A stretch of 64,000 nucleotides of DNA from contig NZ_CP080521.1 in assembly GCF_019468565.1 (NCBI RefSeq), forward strand, positions 8,432,001 to 8,496,000. The letters run 5' to 3'. The stretch is from Pseudonocardia sp. DSM 110487. Lineage in GTDB: Bacteria; Actinomycetota; Actinomycetes; Mycobacteriales; Pseudonocardiaceae. Under the pieces are notes generated by a model. That model saw only the letters and a program-made list of their open reading frames with translations. It was not told the DNA's origin and searched no databases. Below are positions 41,789 to 51,101 of the stretch, piece after piece. The stretch's first letter is position 1. The number at the start of each line of letters is the position of its first letter. Made by a program: the position numbers and the translations under genes.

Positions 41789-42688
41789 CTAATCGGCGGG
41801 CGGGCCCTGGTAACCCTGCGCCGCCGACGGGTCGTCGAACCCGACCTCACGGCTGTACCCCGGGCCGATCCGGTTGTCCTTCACAACCACGCCGGTGGAG
41901 TCCCTGCCGAGCGCAAAGGCTTTGTTCCCCTCGCCGACCATGTCGTTGTTGCTGATCGTGACGTCCTGGATGTCCTCGAGCGCCACCGACTGCGCCTCGG
42001 CGTTCGACTCGCAGTAGTTCCCGTCGAACAGCCAGTTGCGGCTCACGCCCTCACCGGAGCCGCCCTCGTCGTTCGGCCCCTCCGCCATCAGGCACTGCGC
42101 CCGGATTCCCTCGCAGCGGTTGCCCTGAATGACCACGTTCGAGCTGCCGGGTAGGTCCACCGCGAACGTCTGGATGCAGTCCACGTGCGAGTCCTCGACG
42201 TCGTTCCCCTCGAGGTCGTACACCCGGTTGTTCAGGATCTGGGCGCCGTTGCCGAAGAAGCGGATCGCGTCGACGTCGTCACCGGCGTAGTCGACCTGGG
42301 TGATCTCGTTGTTCCGCACCGTCACGTTCTCGCCGTTCGCGATGATCCCGGTGCCGTCGGCGCCCTTGGACACGAAGCCCTCGACGACGACGTTGTCCGC
42401 GTTGATCCGGATCCCGGGGACCACGGTCCCGTTGCCGTGGTAGTACACCGGGGCGTCCGGCGTTCCGCTCGTCGTGATCCTCAGCTCCTCGTCCAGCTCC
42501 CCGGAGAAGCACACCGCGTCTCCCGGTGCCGGGGTTTCCTCCGGTGCGAGGCAGCGCGCCGGCGCCGGCGGCGGCGCCGAAGGGAGTGTGGACGAGCGCG
42601 CGGGCGCCGGCGTCCCCGCGGTCGAGCAGGCCACCACACCCGTACTCATCAGTACCGCGAAAAGGATCCCCAGGCCCCGCAGCACCAC
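41789..42688 (-). CDS. Right-handed parallel beta-helix lipoprotein
   Basis: This 299-aa protein has a lipoprotein signal (LGILFAVLMSTGVVACS, lipobox VVAC), a Pro/Ala-rich linker, then repeated beta-helix turns spaced about 22-26 residues apart: NVTVRNNEITQV, AQILNNRVYDL, NVVIQGNRCEGI, VTISNNDMVGEG, VVVKDNRIGPG. Such helices are seen in polysaccharide lyases, epimerases and glycan-binding proteins. The GTG at 42688 is preceded by GGGGGAGG. Four Cys after the lipid Cys could make disulphides. Lyase or C5-epimerase activity on the exported uronate-rich glycan is plausible but not shown. Confidence 0.82.
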   Translation of the reverse strand: MVLRGLGILFAVLMSTGVVACSTAGTPAPARSSTLPSAPPPAPARCLAPEETPAPGDAVCFSGELDEELRITTSGTPDAPVYYHGNGTVVPGIRINADNVVVEGFVSKGADGTGIIANGENVTVRNNEITQVDYAGDDVDAIRFFGNGAQILNNRVYDLEGNDVEDSHVDCIQTFAVDLPGSSNVVIQGNRCEGIRAQCLMAEGPNDEGGSGEGVSRNWLFDGNYCESNAEAQSVALEDIQDVTISNNDMVGEGNKAFALGRDSTGVVVKDNRIGPGYSREVGFDDPSAAQGYQGPPAD

Positions 42689-42790
42689 GTCCGGACCTCC
42701 CCCGCCGAGACAGCGAATCCAGCCTCCACTTCGCAGCGTACGGAAGGCATGAAGCACGTTGGGCCGAACTGGTGACGAAACTGTGAGGGC

Positions 42791-43693
42791 TCACAGCTGC
42801 CGGAACATCGCCACCATCTTGTCGAGGCACTGCTCGAGGCCGGCCCGGGACACGTCACGGGCCTCGGCGGTGCCGTAGCCGAACTCGCGCACGGTCAGCT
42901 CGGTGCGTTCGCCGTCGGTCGGCCGGAGTGTGACCACGTGCCGCACCGCGCGGGGCACTCCCGGCGGGATGGCGTCGTCCGGGAGCAGCGCCCGGTCGGC
43001 GTCGGTGAAGTCGAGCACGAACTCGAGCCGCTCGGGCGGGACGACCTCCCGATAGGTCCACGTGTTGTACATGTCCTGGCCGCCGTACTCGGCGGGAGCG
43101 CGCATGCAGACCAGCGAGGTGCCGCCTTCCCGGACGTCGAGCTCCGCGAGCGGCGAGGTGAAGCCCGTCGGACCCCACCAGCGCATGACGTACGCGGGCT
43201 CGATCCACGCCTTCCACGCCTCCTCGACCGGCGCGTCGAGCACGCGGGTGACGGCGAGGTCGTGCGTCAGGGCGCCACCCCGGCTGCTGATCTGCTGCAC
43301 CGACCACTGGTTGCCGTCCGGGTCGCTGAAGTGGACGAACCCCACGTTGTCGAGCGCGTCCCCTTCGCGGGCCGGCCGGAACGACGTGCCGTCTTCGGTG
43401 ACGACCACCCCGCTGTTCTCCACGCCCCGCTCCACGAGCTCAGCGTGCGCGGCACGAACGTCCGGGACGACGAGGACGAGTCCGCGGAGCGACCCCGGCA
43501 CCATGTCCTCGAAGTAGCCCGCCGCCACCTGGATCGAGCAGCCCGAGCCCGGGGGTGTCAGCTGGACGAACCGGTGCTTCTCGTCGGCCCGCACGTCGAG
43601 GTCGACGGCGAACCCGAGCTGCTCGGCGTAGAACCCCTTCGCGCGCTCCACGTCAGCCACGGGCACCTGCACCACTTCCAGCGTCCACTGCAT
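42791..43693 (-). CDS. VOC (glyoxalase-like) domain fused to SRPBCC/AHSA1 domain
   Basis: In this 300-aa fusion, residues 1-125 form a VOC domain (TLEVVQVPVADVERAKGFYAE, RGLVLVVPDVRAAHAEL, VGFVHFSDPDGNQWSVQQI). Residues 135-300 form a SRPBCC/AHSA1 ligand-binding domain (LAVTRVLDAPVEEAWKAW, YVMRWWGPTGFTSP, ELTVREFGYG). Both domains are common alone in actinobacteria. The ATG at 43693 has GGGAGA upstream. Substrate and role are unknown; it appears unrelated to glycan synthesis. It is divergent from the FemAB-like gene. Confidence 0.85.
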   Translation of the reverse strand: MQWTLEVVQVPVADVERAKGFYAEQLGFAVDLDVRADEKHRFVQLTPPGSGCSIQVAAGYFEDMVPGSLRGLVLVVPDVRAAHAELVERGVENSGVVVTEDGTSFRPAREGDALDNVGFVHFSDPDGNQWSVQQISSRGGALTHDLAVTRVLDAPVEEAWKAWIEPAYVMRWWGPTGFTSPLAELDVREGGTSLVCMRAPAEYGGQDMYNTWTYREVVPPERLEFVLDFTDADRALLPDDAIPPGVPRAVRHVVTLRPTDGERTELTVREFGYGTAEARDVSRAGLEQCLDKMVAMFRQL

Positions 43694-43867
43694 GATCTGC
43701 TCTCCCTTCCCTCCGGTCCGAGGGAATCGTGCCCGGAGGAGGCGGCCCACCGGATCCGTACCGACCACCTGTCCGCTACGCGGGCGCCACGCGGCCGGGC
43801 CTGTGATCGAAGCCCGAGGCCGGGACGGGGCGTACCGTGGCCTGGCGGCACGAGGGGGATGGGATCA

Positions 43868-44944
43868 GTGCTGGAGATCGAGTTCGACGACGCGCCGTCG
43901 CACCCGGAGTGGGACGCGTGGGTGGCCGCCGCACCCGGGGGCCACCACCTCCAGTCGAGCGGTTGGGCCTACGTCAAGGCCGGCGCCGGCTGGCAGGCGA
44001 GCCACATCCTGCTGCGCCGCTCCGGCGAGCTGGTGGGGGGCTGCCAGCTCCTGACGCGGGGCATGCCCGTACTCGGCCGGATGGGGTACGTGCCGCGCGG
44101 TCCCGTGCTCGCGTCAAGGGACACGGAGCTCGTCGACGCCGTGCTGGCCGCGCTGCGCGACCACGCACGGCGGCACCGGATCGCGGTCGTGAAGATCCAA
44201 CCACCGGTCGACCGACCTGACCTCCCGGAGCTGCTGGAGTCACGCGGTCTGATCGCGAGCGAACTCCATACCGCGCCGGTGGCGAGCGTGGTGGTGGACG
44301 TCGGGCCGGACCGCGACGAGGACACGATCTTCCGAGGGCTGCGGGCCACGACCCGCCGTCGCGTCCGGCAGGCGCGCAAACACGGCGTCACCGTACGAAC
44401 CGGGGACGCCGAGGACCTGACGGTGCTGCAGGCGATCATCGAGGCCACCGCGCGGCGCCAGGGCTTTGCTCCCTACCCCGTGGACTACTACCAGCGCCTG
44501 TGGTCGGCGTTCGGCACGTCCGGTCAGGCCCGCCTGCTGATCGCCGAGCACGACGGCGTGCCGTTGTCGGCCGTGCTGCTCGTGGCGTTCGGCGACACAG
44601 TGATCTACAAGATCGGCGGCCTGGCGGACGTCGAGGGCTCGCCGCCCGGCGCGAGCGAGCTGACGCACTGGACGGGCATCGCCTGGGCGCACGACACCGG
44701 TCACCGCCATTACGACTTCGAGGGCATCCCGCTCGACGTCGCGCAGGCTCTTCGCGACGGGAACCCGGTCGAGCCGAAGGGCGTCGCCTTCTTCAAGCTC
44801 GGGTTCGGGGGCGAGGCAGTGGTGTACCCCGGCACGTACGACCTCCTTCCCGAAGGGTTCTCCGGCCACGCGCTCAGGTACGTCCTGCCGCGTGCCGAAC
44901 GGTGGCGAGGAGTCGTGCACCGGCTGTCCGGGCGCCGCGGCTGA
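43868..44944 (+). CDS. FemAB/FemX-like peptidoglycan-bridge-type transferase
   Basis: This 358-aa protein has two GNAT-like halves: HPEWDAWVAAAPGGHHLQSS, WQASHILLRRSGELVGGCQLL and GRMGYVPRGPVLA in the first. The second has LRATTRRRVRQARKHGVTVR, ARLLIAEHDGVPLSAVLLVAF and GASELTHWTGIAWAHDTGHR, ending in a GFGGEAVVYPGTYDL motif typical of FemX/MurM-like proteins. It would transfer an aminoacyl group to a lipid-linked sugar. The GTG at 43868 has GAGGGGG at a normal distance; ATG 43859 is in frame but lies against that site. It is unlike the 31.5-kb FemAB-like gene except in fold. Confidence 0.8.
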   Translation: MLEIEFDDAPSHPEWDAWVAAAPGGHHLQSSGWAYVKAGAGWQASHILLRRSGELVGGCQLLTRGMPVLGRMGYVPRGPVLASRDTELVDAVLAALRDHARRHRIAVVKIQPPVDRPDLPELLESRGLIASELHTAPVASVVVDVGPDRDEDTIFRGLRATTRRRVRQARKHGVTVRTGDAEDLTVLQAIIEATARRQGFAPYPVDYYQRLWSAFGTSGQARLLIAEHDGVPLSAVLLVAFGDTVIYKIGGLADVEGSPPGASELTHWTGIAWAHDTGHRHYDFEGIPLDVAQALRDGNPVEPKGVAFFKLGFGGEAVVYPGTYDLLPEGFSGHALRYVLPRAERWRGVVHRLSGRRG

Positions 44945-44954
44945 TCCGCCGGGC

Positions 44955-47612
44955 TCATCCGGGCCGGGACACACCCAGCGCGGTGAGCTGGGCCCGGCCC
45001 CCGGCCGCCCGCCCGGGCAGGAGCAGGAGGGTGGCGGCCCACTCGAGCCGCGCCCCGATGCGCTCGAAGCCCGCAACCGCGGCCTCGAGCGCGTCATGGT
45101 CACCGTGCAGCCGGCCCGTGGCGCGGGCGAGGCACGCGGCCGCCCATGCGTGCCCGGCGGAGCCCGACTCGGCCGCGGCGAGCCGCTCGGCGGCGTCCGG
45201 CCTGCCGGCCACGACGGCCAGCTCGGCGTGGGCGGCCACCGCGTAGGCGTGGTAGCGGCCGCTCGTCGGCTCGGGCACCTCGGCCGCGCGACCGAGGTGC
45301 ACAGCGGTCCGCGCCGCGGTGAACACGCCGAGCGGCGCGTGCTGCAGGTGGAAGACGTTCGCGCCGCCCGCCTCCGCCGCACGCGCGTTCCACAGCGCGG
45401 CCTGCTCCTCGTCGCCGGACAGGCCCCACGCGAGCGCCGCGAACTGGGCGGCCACCGGCAGCCACACCGCAGGCGGGCGGCCGGCGCGCTCCCAGCCCTC
45501 CCACATCGCGGGCGCCTCGCGGCGCGCCCAGCCGAGGTCACCCGCCAGCACGAGCGCGGGCAGCACCGTGCTCACCGACAGGTGCGGCGAGTCCCCGTGC
45601 AGGTCGGCGTCGAGGATTCGGCGGGCCACGTCGGCCGCGGCCGCGATCTCCCCGACGGCGACCGCGTCGGCGCACGCGACGGCGAGCACGTCCTCGATCT
45701 CGGCAGCGCCCTCGGGCTCGGTGGGATCGAACGCGGGGACGAGCGCCAGCCGTTCGGTGGAGAGCCGGTGAGCCTCCTGGAGGTCACCGCCGACGACCGC
45801 GGCACCGCGCAGCGCCCCGAGGGCCGCGGAGAGCGGCAACGAGTCGCCGGTGCGGCGGGCCGCGGCGACGGCCGCCTCGGCGAGCGCCCGGTCGGGCCAG
45901 AGCTTGCGCGGCCCGGCATTCCAGGCTCGCGCGATCGCGAGCCGCGTGGCGGCGACCGGGTCCGCGCCGTCACCGGCATCGGCCGCCTCCGCGAGCAGCG
46001 CGCACAGCCGCTCGTAGGGCACCTCGACGGCGAACGTCGCCGGGCAGCGGCACGCGAGGTCCACCGCGAGCGCCAGCGCCGTCGCCTTCAGGTTCCCGTC
46101 GACGGCGACCCGACCGGCCGCCACCAGCAGGTCGAACGCGAGACCCGTGTCGTGGCCCACCTCGGCGCACTCGGCGGCCGAGCGCAGGTCGCGGGCCTGC
46201 TCGTCAGGGGCCCCTGCGTGTGCGGCCGCCTGCTCGTAGCGCCTGCGCGCTTCCTGGAGGAAGCCACGGGCGTGCGTGATCCGCCCGAGCGAGCGCGCGA
46301 GCCGGTGCGCCGCCGGATCGGGGCCGGGTGGGTAGGACGACAGCGCGTCACGCAGGTCGTCGAGCACGAGGTCCACCTCCGCCCGGCTCGGCTCGACGAG
46401 CGCCGCGGCCTTCTCGACCGCCCACATCCGGTACCGGTCCTGCACCTCCGCGGCCTCGCCCGACTCCCGCAGCTTGTCCGCGGCCACGGCGCGGATCGTG
46501 GCCAGCAGCCGCCAGCGGCCGTGGGCGTGGACGACGAGGCTCTTGTCGACCAGCCGGCCGAGTACGTCGGCGGCCACCGGTGGCTCGACCCCACCGACGG
46601 CCGCCGCGGCAGGAAGGTCGAACCCGCCCGCGAAGACGGCCAGCCTGCGGAACAGGGAGCGCTCCTCGCCGTCCAGCAGGTCGTGGCTCCAGCCGATCAC
46701 CGTGCGCAGCGACCGGTGCCGCACCTCCGTGCCGCGGCCTCCCGTGAGGAGCCTCAGGTAGTCGCCGAGGCCGGTGAGCAGGCCGGGCCCGCCGAGCGCC
46801 GCGCTGCGGGCCGCCGCGAGCTCGATCGCGAGCGGGAGCCCGTCGAGGCGGGCGCACAGGTCCGCGACGGCGCCGGGATCGATGGGCTCGGGAGCGCGGT
46901 CGGCGAAGAGCCGCTCGGCGTCGGACCCCAGTGGGAGGGGCCCGACGGCCACCACCCGCTCCCCCGGCACCGCGAGGCGCTCGCGGCTGGTGGCGAGCAC
47001 GGTGACGGTGGGGCACGCGGCGAGCAACCGCTCGACGAACCCGGCCACGGCGTCGACGACGTGCTCGCAGTTGTCCAGTACGAGCAGCGAACGGCCGCGG
47101 GCGAGCCGCCCTCCGATCGCGGCCTCGAGCGGCTGCTGAGGCCCCTCCGCCACGCCGAGCGCGGCCGCGACCGCCTGCGGCACCGAGTCGTCGCGGGCCG
47201 GCACCAGGTCGACGAACGCGCCGCCGAACGGGAACGTCGCCGACCCCGCCACCACCACCGCCAGCCGCGTCTTGCCGACGCCGCCCGGCCCGGACAGCGT
47301 CACCAGCCGGTGCTCGGCCAGCGCGGCGAGCACCGCGGCCTGCTCGGCGGCACGCCCGACGAACGACGTCCGCGCGGCCGGGAGCCCGGCGATCCCGCCC
47401 GGCGGCGGCGCCGGGCCGGCATCCGGGCCCACCAGCGCGGCCAGCTCCCTGCGATCGGCCACCCCGTACTTGCGCAGCAGCGTCGAGACGTGCCCCTCGA
47501 CGGTGCGCACCGACAGGTGCAGCCGCCCCGCGATCTGGGCGTTGCTCAGATGCGCGCCCACTGCAGCGAGGACCTCGGCCTCGCGGCCGGACACCTCGAC
47601 CGGGTGCGCCAT
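44955..47612 (-). CDS. Large regulator: N-terminal LuxR HTH + NB-ARC-like ATPase + helical repeats
   Basis: This 885-aa protein starts with a LuxR/GerE helix-turn-helix in residues 5-60 (EVSGREAEVLAAVGAHLSNA, then RLHLSVRTVEGHVSTLLRKYG). An ATPase follows with Walker A GPGGVGKT at 108-115 and Walker B LLVLDNCEH near 176-184, a winged-helix region, and a C-terminal half of TPR-like helices. In most LAL-type regulators the LuxR domain is C-terminal, so the order here is reversed. The ATG at 47612 is the natural start; the open frame continues upstream as Arg-rich antisense to the PAP2 gene. It may control the surrounding glycan genes. Confidence 0.87.
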   Translation of the reverse strand: MAHPVEVSGREAEVLAAVGAHLSNAQIAGRLHLSVRTVEGHVSTLLRKYGVADRRELAALVGPDAGPAPPPGGIAGLPAARTSFVGRAAEQAAVLAALAEHRLVTLSGPGGVGKTRLAVVVAGSATFPFGGAFVDLVPARDDSVPQAVAAALGVAEGPQQPLEAAIGGRLARGRSLLVLDNCEHVVDAVAGFVERLLAACPTVTVLATSRERLAVPGERVVAVGPLPLGSDAERLFADRAPEPIDPGAVADLCARLDGLPLAIELAAARSAALGGPGLLTGLGDYLRLLTGGRGTEVRHRSLRTVIGWSHDLLDGEERSLFRRLAVFAGGFDLPAAAAVGGVEPPVAADVLGRLVDKSLVVHAHGRWRLLATIRAVAADKLRESGEAAEVQDRYRMWAVEKAAALVEPSRAEVDLVLDDLRDALSSYPPGPDPAAHRLARSLGRITHARGFLQEARRRYEQAAAHAGAPDEQARDLRSAAECAEVGHDTGLAFDLLVAAGRVAVDGNLKATALALAVDLACRCPATFAVEVPYERLCALLAEAADAGDGADPVAATRLAIARAWNAGPRKLWPDRALAEAAVAAARRTGDSLPLSAALGALRGAAVVGGDLQEAHRLSTERLALVPAFDPTEPEGAAEIEDVLAVACADAVAVGEIAAAADVARRILDADLHGDSPHLSVSTVLPALVLAGDLGWARREAPAMWEGWERAGRPPAVWLPVAAQFAALAWGLSGDEEQAALWNARAAEAGGANVFHLQHAPLGVFTAARTAVHLGRAAEVPEPTSGRYHAYAVAAHAELAVVAGRPDAAERLAAAESGSAGHAWAAACLARATGRLHGDHDALEAAVAGFERIGARLEWAATLLLLPGRAAGGRAQLTALGVSRPG

Positions 47613-47657
47613 CGGTCCATCATCGCGGAACCCGAGAAGCGCGGTAGCTTGGATGGA

Positions 47658-48320
47658 GTGACGGCCCTCGCTTCGCGCCCGGACCGGGCGATCCTCCCGC
47701 CCACCCTGCGTGCACCGGCCGCTGCTGTCTCGGTGCTCGCGCTCTTCGTCTTCGGTGTGTTCGCGGCCAGGTACGCGGACGACGACTCCGCCGGCCGGCT
47801 CGACCGGCGCGTCCAGAAGCTCTTCGGGGCATCCGATCGAGGGCTGTCGCTCACCGACGCCGTGATCCTCCTCGGCAACCCGGTCACCGTCGTCGTGCTC
47901 GCGGTGCTGCTCGCGGGCCTCGCGCTCGTGCTCGGCCACCGCAGGCTGGCCGTGCTCGCGATCGTCGGACCGGGGCTCACCGGGGTCGCCACCACCACCC
48001 TCAAGCCGGTCATCGGGCGCACGATCGACGGCGGGTTCGCCTTCCCGAGCGGCCACACCGGCGGGGCAACCGCGATCGGTGTGGTCGCCGCGCTGCTGCT
48101 GATCACCGTGCTGCGCCCGGCAACCGGCACGAGCGCGCTCTTGCTCTCGGCGGGTGCGTTGGTGTCCGGGGGAGCGATGGCGCTCGCGCTCGTCGTCGAC
48201 CGCGTGCACTACCCCACCGACACGGTCGGCGGGTTCTGCGTGGCCGTGGCGGTGGTGCTCACCAGCGCGCTGGTGATCGAGCGCCTGCCTCGCGCAATAC
48301 CTCGATGGGGTGCGCGGTAG
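47658..48320 (+). CDS. PAP2-family membrane phosphatase
   Basis: This 220-aa protein with about five hydrophobic segments has the phosphatase motifs KPVIGRT, FPSGHTGG and DRVHYPTDTVGG (variants of KxxxxxxRP, PSGH and SRxxxxxHxxxD). In glycan clusters such enzymes often recycle undecaprenyl pyrophosphate to the monophosphate carrier. The GTG at 47658 lies 45 bp from the divergent regulator start, so both promoters must be packed into a short space. Substrate preference is inferred from context. Confidence 0.87.
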   Translation: MTALASRPDRAILPPTLRAPAAAVSVLALFVFGVFAARYADDDSAGRLDRRVQKLFGASDRGLSLTDAVILLGNPVTVVVLAVLLAGLALVLGHRRLAVLAIVGPGLTGVATTTLKPVIGRTIDGGFAFPSGHTGGATAIGVVAALLLITVLRPATGTSALLLSAGALVSGGAMALALVVDRVHYPTDTVGGFCVAVAVVLTSALVIERLPRAIPRWGAR

Positions 48321-48333
48321 CCCTCCGTCCATC

Positions 48334-49647
48334 ATGGCTCGCATGACGGACCCGTCCCTGCCGAAGTCGGCGGCGCTCAACGCCCGCCTGCACGCCGCGG
48401 TGCCGGGTGGCGCCCACACCTACGCCAAGGGCGACGATCAGTACCCCCAGGACCTGGCACCGATCATCTCCCACGGTCGCGGCGCCCACATCTGGGACGT
48501 CGACGGCAACGAGTACATCGAATACGGCTCCGGCCTGCGCGCCGTGTCACTCGGCCACGCCCACCCGCGCGTCGTCGAAGCCGTCCGGCGAGAGTTGGAC
48601 AAGGGCAGCAACTTCGTCCGCCCCGCCGCGATCGAGGTCGAGGCCGCCGAACGGTTCCTCCAGACCGTCCCCACTGCCGAGATGGTCAAGTTCACCAAGA
48701 ACGGCTCCGACGCCACCACCGCCGCCATCCGCCTCGCCCGCGCCGCCACCGGACGCACCGTGGTGGCCCTGTGCCGTGACCAGCCGTTCTTCTCCACCGA
48801 CGACTGGTTCATCGCCGGCACACCCATGTCCGCCGGGATCCCCGAGCAGGACGTCATCACGTTCCCCTACGGCGACCTCGACGCCCTGTCGAACCTGCTG
48901 GAGCAGCACGATGTCGCCGCCGTGATCCTCGAGGCTGCCACTCAGACCGAGCCGCCCGCCGGCTATCTGGTGGGTGTCCGGGATCTGGCCACCCGCCACG
49001 GCTCGGTTCTCGTCTTCGACGAGATGATCACCGGCTTCCGCTGGTCCGAACACGGCGCCCAAGGCGTCTACGGGATCACCCCCGACCTCTCCACCTTCGG
49101 CAAGGCAATCGGCAACGGCTTTGCCGTCTCCGCCCTCGCCGGCAAGCGCGAGCTCATGGAACGCGGTGGGCTGCGCACCGACGAGGAGCGGGTGTTCCTG
49201 CTCTCCACCACCCACGGTGCCGAGACCCACTCACTCGCCGCCGCCATCGCGGTGATGGACACCTACGCCGAGGAAGGAATCGCCGACCGGCTGCACGAGC
49301 TGGGCGACCGCCTCGCCGCCGGGGTGCGGGACGTCGCCGCCGGTATGGGGGTGGCCGACCACGTCCAGGTCCGCGGCCGCGCGTGCAACCTCGTCTTCGC
49401 CACCCTCGACGCCGACGGCAAGCCCTCGCAGCCGCACCGGACGCTGTTCCTGCGCCAGCTGCTCGGCGGCGGCGTGATCGGACCGTCGTTCGTGGTCAGC
49501 GCCGCCCTCACCGACGACGACATCGACCGCACCGTCGACGTCGTCGCCCAGGCGTGTGCCGTGTACCGGAAGGCGCTCGACGCGGGCGACCCGACGCCGT
49601 GGATGGGCGGGCGCCCGGTCAAGCCGGTCTTCCGCCGTTACGCATGA
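48334..49647 (+). CDS. Class III aminotransferase, glutamate-1-semialdehyde aminomutase-like, copy 1
   Basis: This PLP enzyme (434 aa from ATG 48343, 437 aa from ATG 48334) resembles GSA aminomutase: VPGGAHTYAKGDDQYP, IWDVDGNEYIEYGSG, FTKNGSDATTAAIRLARAAT, VFDEMITGFRW and the PLP lysine in TFGKAIGNGF (Lys about 254). HemL has NSGTEA where this protein has KNGSDA, and no heme genes are near, so a sugar or side-chain aminotransferase is more likely. It is about nine-tenths identical to the gene at 56160 and nearly as similar in DNA. A PAP2 gene lies 13 bp upstream. Confidence 0.88.
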   Translation: MARMTDPSLPKSAALNARLHAAVPGGAHTYAKGDDQYPQDLAPIISHGRGAHIWDVDGNEYIEYGSGLRAVSLGHAHPRVVEAVRRELDKGSNFVRPAAIEVEAAERFLQTVPTAEMVKFTKNGSDATTAAIRLARAATGRTVVALCRDQPFFSTDDWFIAGTPMSAGIPEQDVITFPYGDLDALSNLLEQHDVAAVILEAATQTEPPAGYLVGVRDLATRHGSVLVFDEMITGFRWSEHGAQGVYGITPDLSTFGKAIGNGFAVSALAGKRELMERGGLRTDEERVFLLSTTHGAETHSLAAAIAVMDTYAEEGIADRLHELGDRLAAGVRDVAAGMGVADHVQVRGRACNLVFATLDADGKPSQPHRTLFLRQLLGGGVIGPSFVVSAALTDDDIDRTVDVVAQACAVYRKALDAGDPTPWMGGRPVKPVFRRYA

Positions 49648-49763
49648 TCGGTGACCTGTGGCGACGGTGACATGACGTAACGGTTCATCACCGCGAGGCG
49701 AGCGAAGAGCCGTCGGAAGAGCAGTCGATCGGCGCTCCGGCGGCGCCGTGGGGGAACGCGTCA

Positions 49764-51101
49764 ATGTCACCACCTGGTGGGTTTCAGAGCCTTCTGCACC
49801 GCATCCGGCGGGCACACCCCGCCGGTCCCGCGATGCGCCGGTCGCTGGCGACCATGGACCAGGCATCCGCCGATCGGATCCGCCGCTACCAGGAGCGCAG
49901 GCTCCGCCTGCTGGTGCGCCTCGTGGCGGCTCGTTCGCCGTTCTACCGGCGGTGGTTCGCGGAGGCCGGCGTGGACCCGGCGTCGATCCGGACGCTCGAG
50001 GACCTGCCACGCCTTCCGCTGCTCGACCGGCAGGCCGTGATGGACGCGCCTGCCGACTTCGCCGTGCAGCCGCTGCGGCTCATGTGGCCCTCGAGCTCCA
50101 GCGGGACCTCCGGGAGGCCCGTCACCGTCTACCGCACGGCGGGCTCGTCCGCCTTCGAGCAGGCCGCGCTGCAGCGCCAGTGGGGCTGGTTCGGCCTCCC
50201 CCGCGACGCGCGCCGGGTCGTGCTGCGGGGCAGCTCCATCGCGGTGGACCGCGGCGTGCTGACCCACGAGATCCCCGGAGACCACCAGCTACTCGTCTCC
50301 AGCTTCCACCTGACGCCGGACGCGCTCCCGGAGATCCTCCGGACCATCCGGGCGTACCGGCCGGACGCCGTCGAGGGCTGGACCTCCAGCCTCACGCTGC
50401 TCGCCGCGCGGATCCGCGACGCGGGTGAGCGGCTGCCGGTGCAAGCGGTGATCACGTCCTCGGAAACGATCAGCACGCGGCAGCGGGAGCTCATGGGCTC
50501 GGTGTTCGAGGCGCCGATCGTCGACCACTACGGCCAGACCGAGCGCGTGGCGATGGCCGGCACCTGCGAGGCGCTCGGCTACCACGTGTTCCCCGACTAC
50601 GGGATCGTGGAGCTGCTGCCGGCAGAGGACGGTCACGCGGAGATCGTCGGTACCCCCCTGCACAACTGGGGCTTCCCGCTGCTGCGCTACCGCACCGGTG
50701 ATCTGGTCGATCCGGCTCCGTCCGGCCCCTGCCCGTGCGGGCGGGCGTTCCCCCGCCTCGGGGCGGTCGCCGGCCGCAGCGAGGACGCGTTCGTCGCGGC
50801 GGACGGGCGGCTGATCCCCTTGCCGTCCACGGTCATCGACGACCTCGCCGGCGTCGACGAGGCGCAGATCGCGCAGCTCGCGCCGGGCCGGTTCGAGGTC
50901 CGCATCGTGCCGGGCCGCGGTTTCGACGCCGACGTGAACCGCGCCCAGGTACTCCGCAACATCGAGCGGCTGATCGGCCCCGGTCAGGACGTCGCGATCC
51001 GCCGGATGGACCGGATTCCCCGCTCGAGCGCCGGCAAGCTGCGCACAGCGCTGGTCCTCCCCGGAGGAATGCCGGATGGCGCGGGCACACTGATCAAGTG
51101 A
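49764..51101 (+). CDS. Adenylate-forming ligase, phenylacetate-CoA ligase / CapK type
   Basis: This 445-aa protein has the AMP-binding features of the PaaK/CapK group: P-loop SSSSGTSGRPVTVYR, the YGQTERVAM motif, the YRTGD segment and the C-terminal RIPRSSAGKLRT lysine. CapK-like proteins occur in capsule clusters and may activate a carboxylic acid for attachment to sugars. GGGGGA lies 8 nt before ATG 49764. Its stop overlaps the GTG of the next gene, so ligase and lipoprotein are co-translated. The carboxylate substrate is unknown. Confidence 0.83.
   Translation: MSPPGGFQSLLHRIRRAHPAGPAMRRSLATMDQASADRIRRYQERRLRLLVRLVAARSPFYRRWFAEAGVDPASIRTLEDLPRLPLLDRQAVMDAPADFAVQPLRLMWPSSSSGTSGRPVTVYRTAGSSAFEQAALQRQWGWFGLPRDARRVVLRGSSIAVDRGVLTHEIPGDHQLLVSSFHLTPDALPEILRTIRAYRPDAVEGWTSSLTLLAARIRDAGERLPVQAVITSSETISTRQRELMGSVFEAPIVDHYGQTERVAMAGTCEALGYHVFPDYGIVELLPAEDGHAEIVGTPLHNWGFPLLRYRTGDLVDPAPSGPCPCGRAFPRLGAVAGRSEDAFVAADGRLIPLPSTVIDDLAGVDEAQIAQLAPGRFEVRIVPGRGFDADVNRAQVLRNIERLIGPGQDVAIRRMDRIPRSSAGKLRTALVLPGGMPDGAGTLIK

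Noticed and set aside
47613..48419. An upstream extension of the LuxR regulator through the PAP2 gene
   Set aside because: The extension is low-complexity antisense sequence, and MAHPVEVSG at 47612 gives a normal LuxR domain start.
48334..49647. HemL of tetrapyrrole synthesis
   Set aside because: The substrate-loop wording differs from HemL, there are two copies, and the surroundings are polysaccharide genes with no hem genes.
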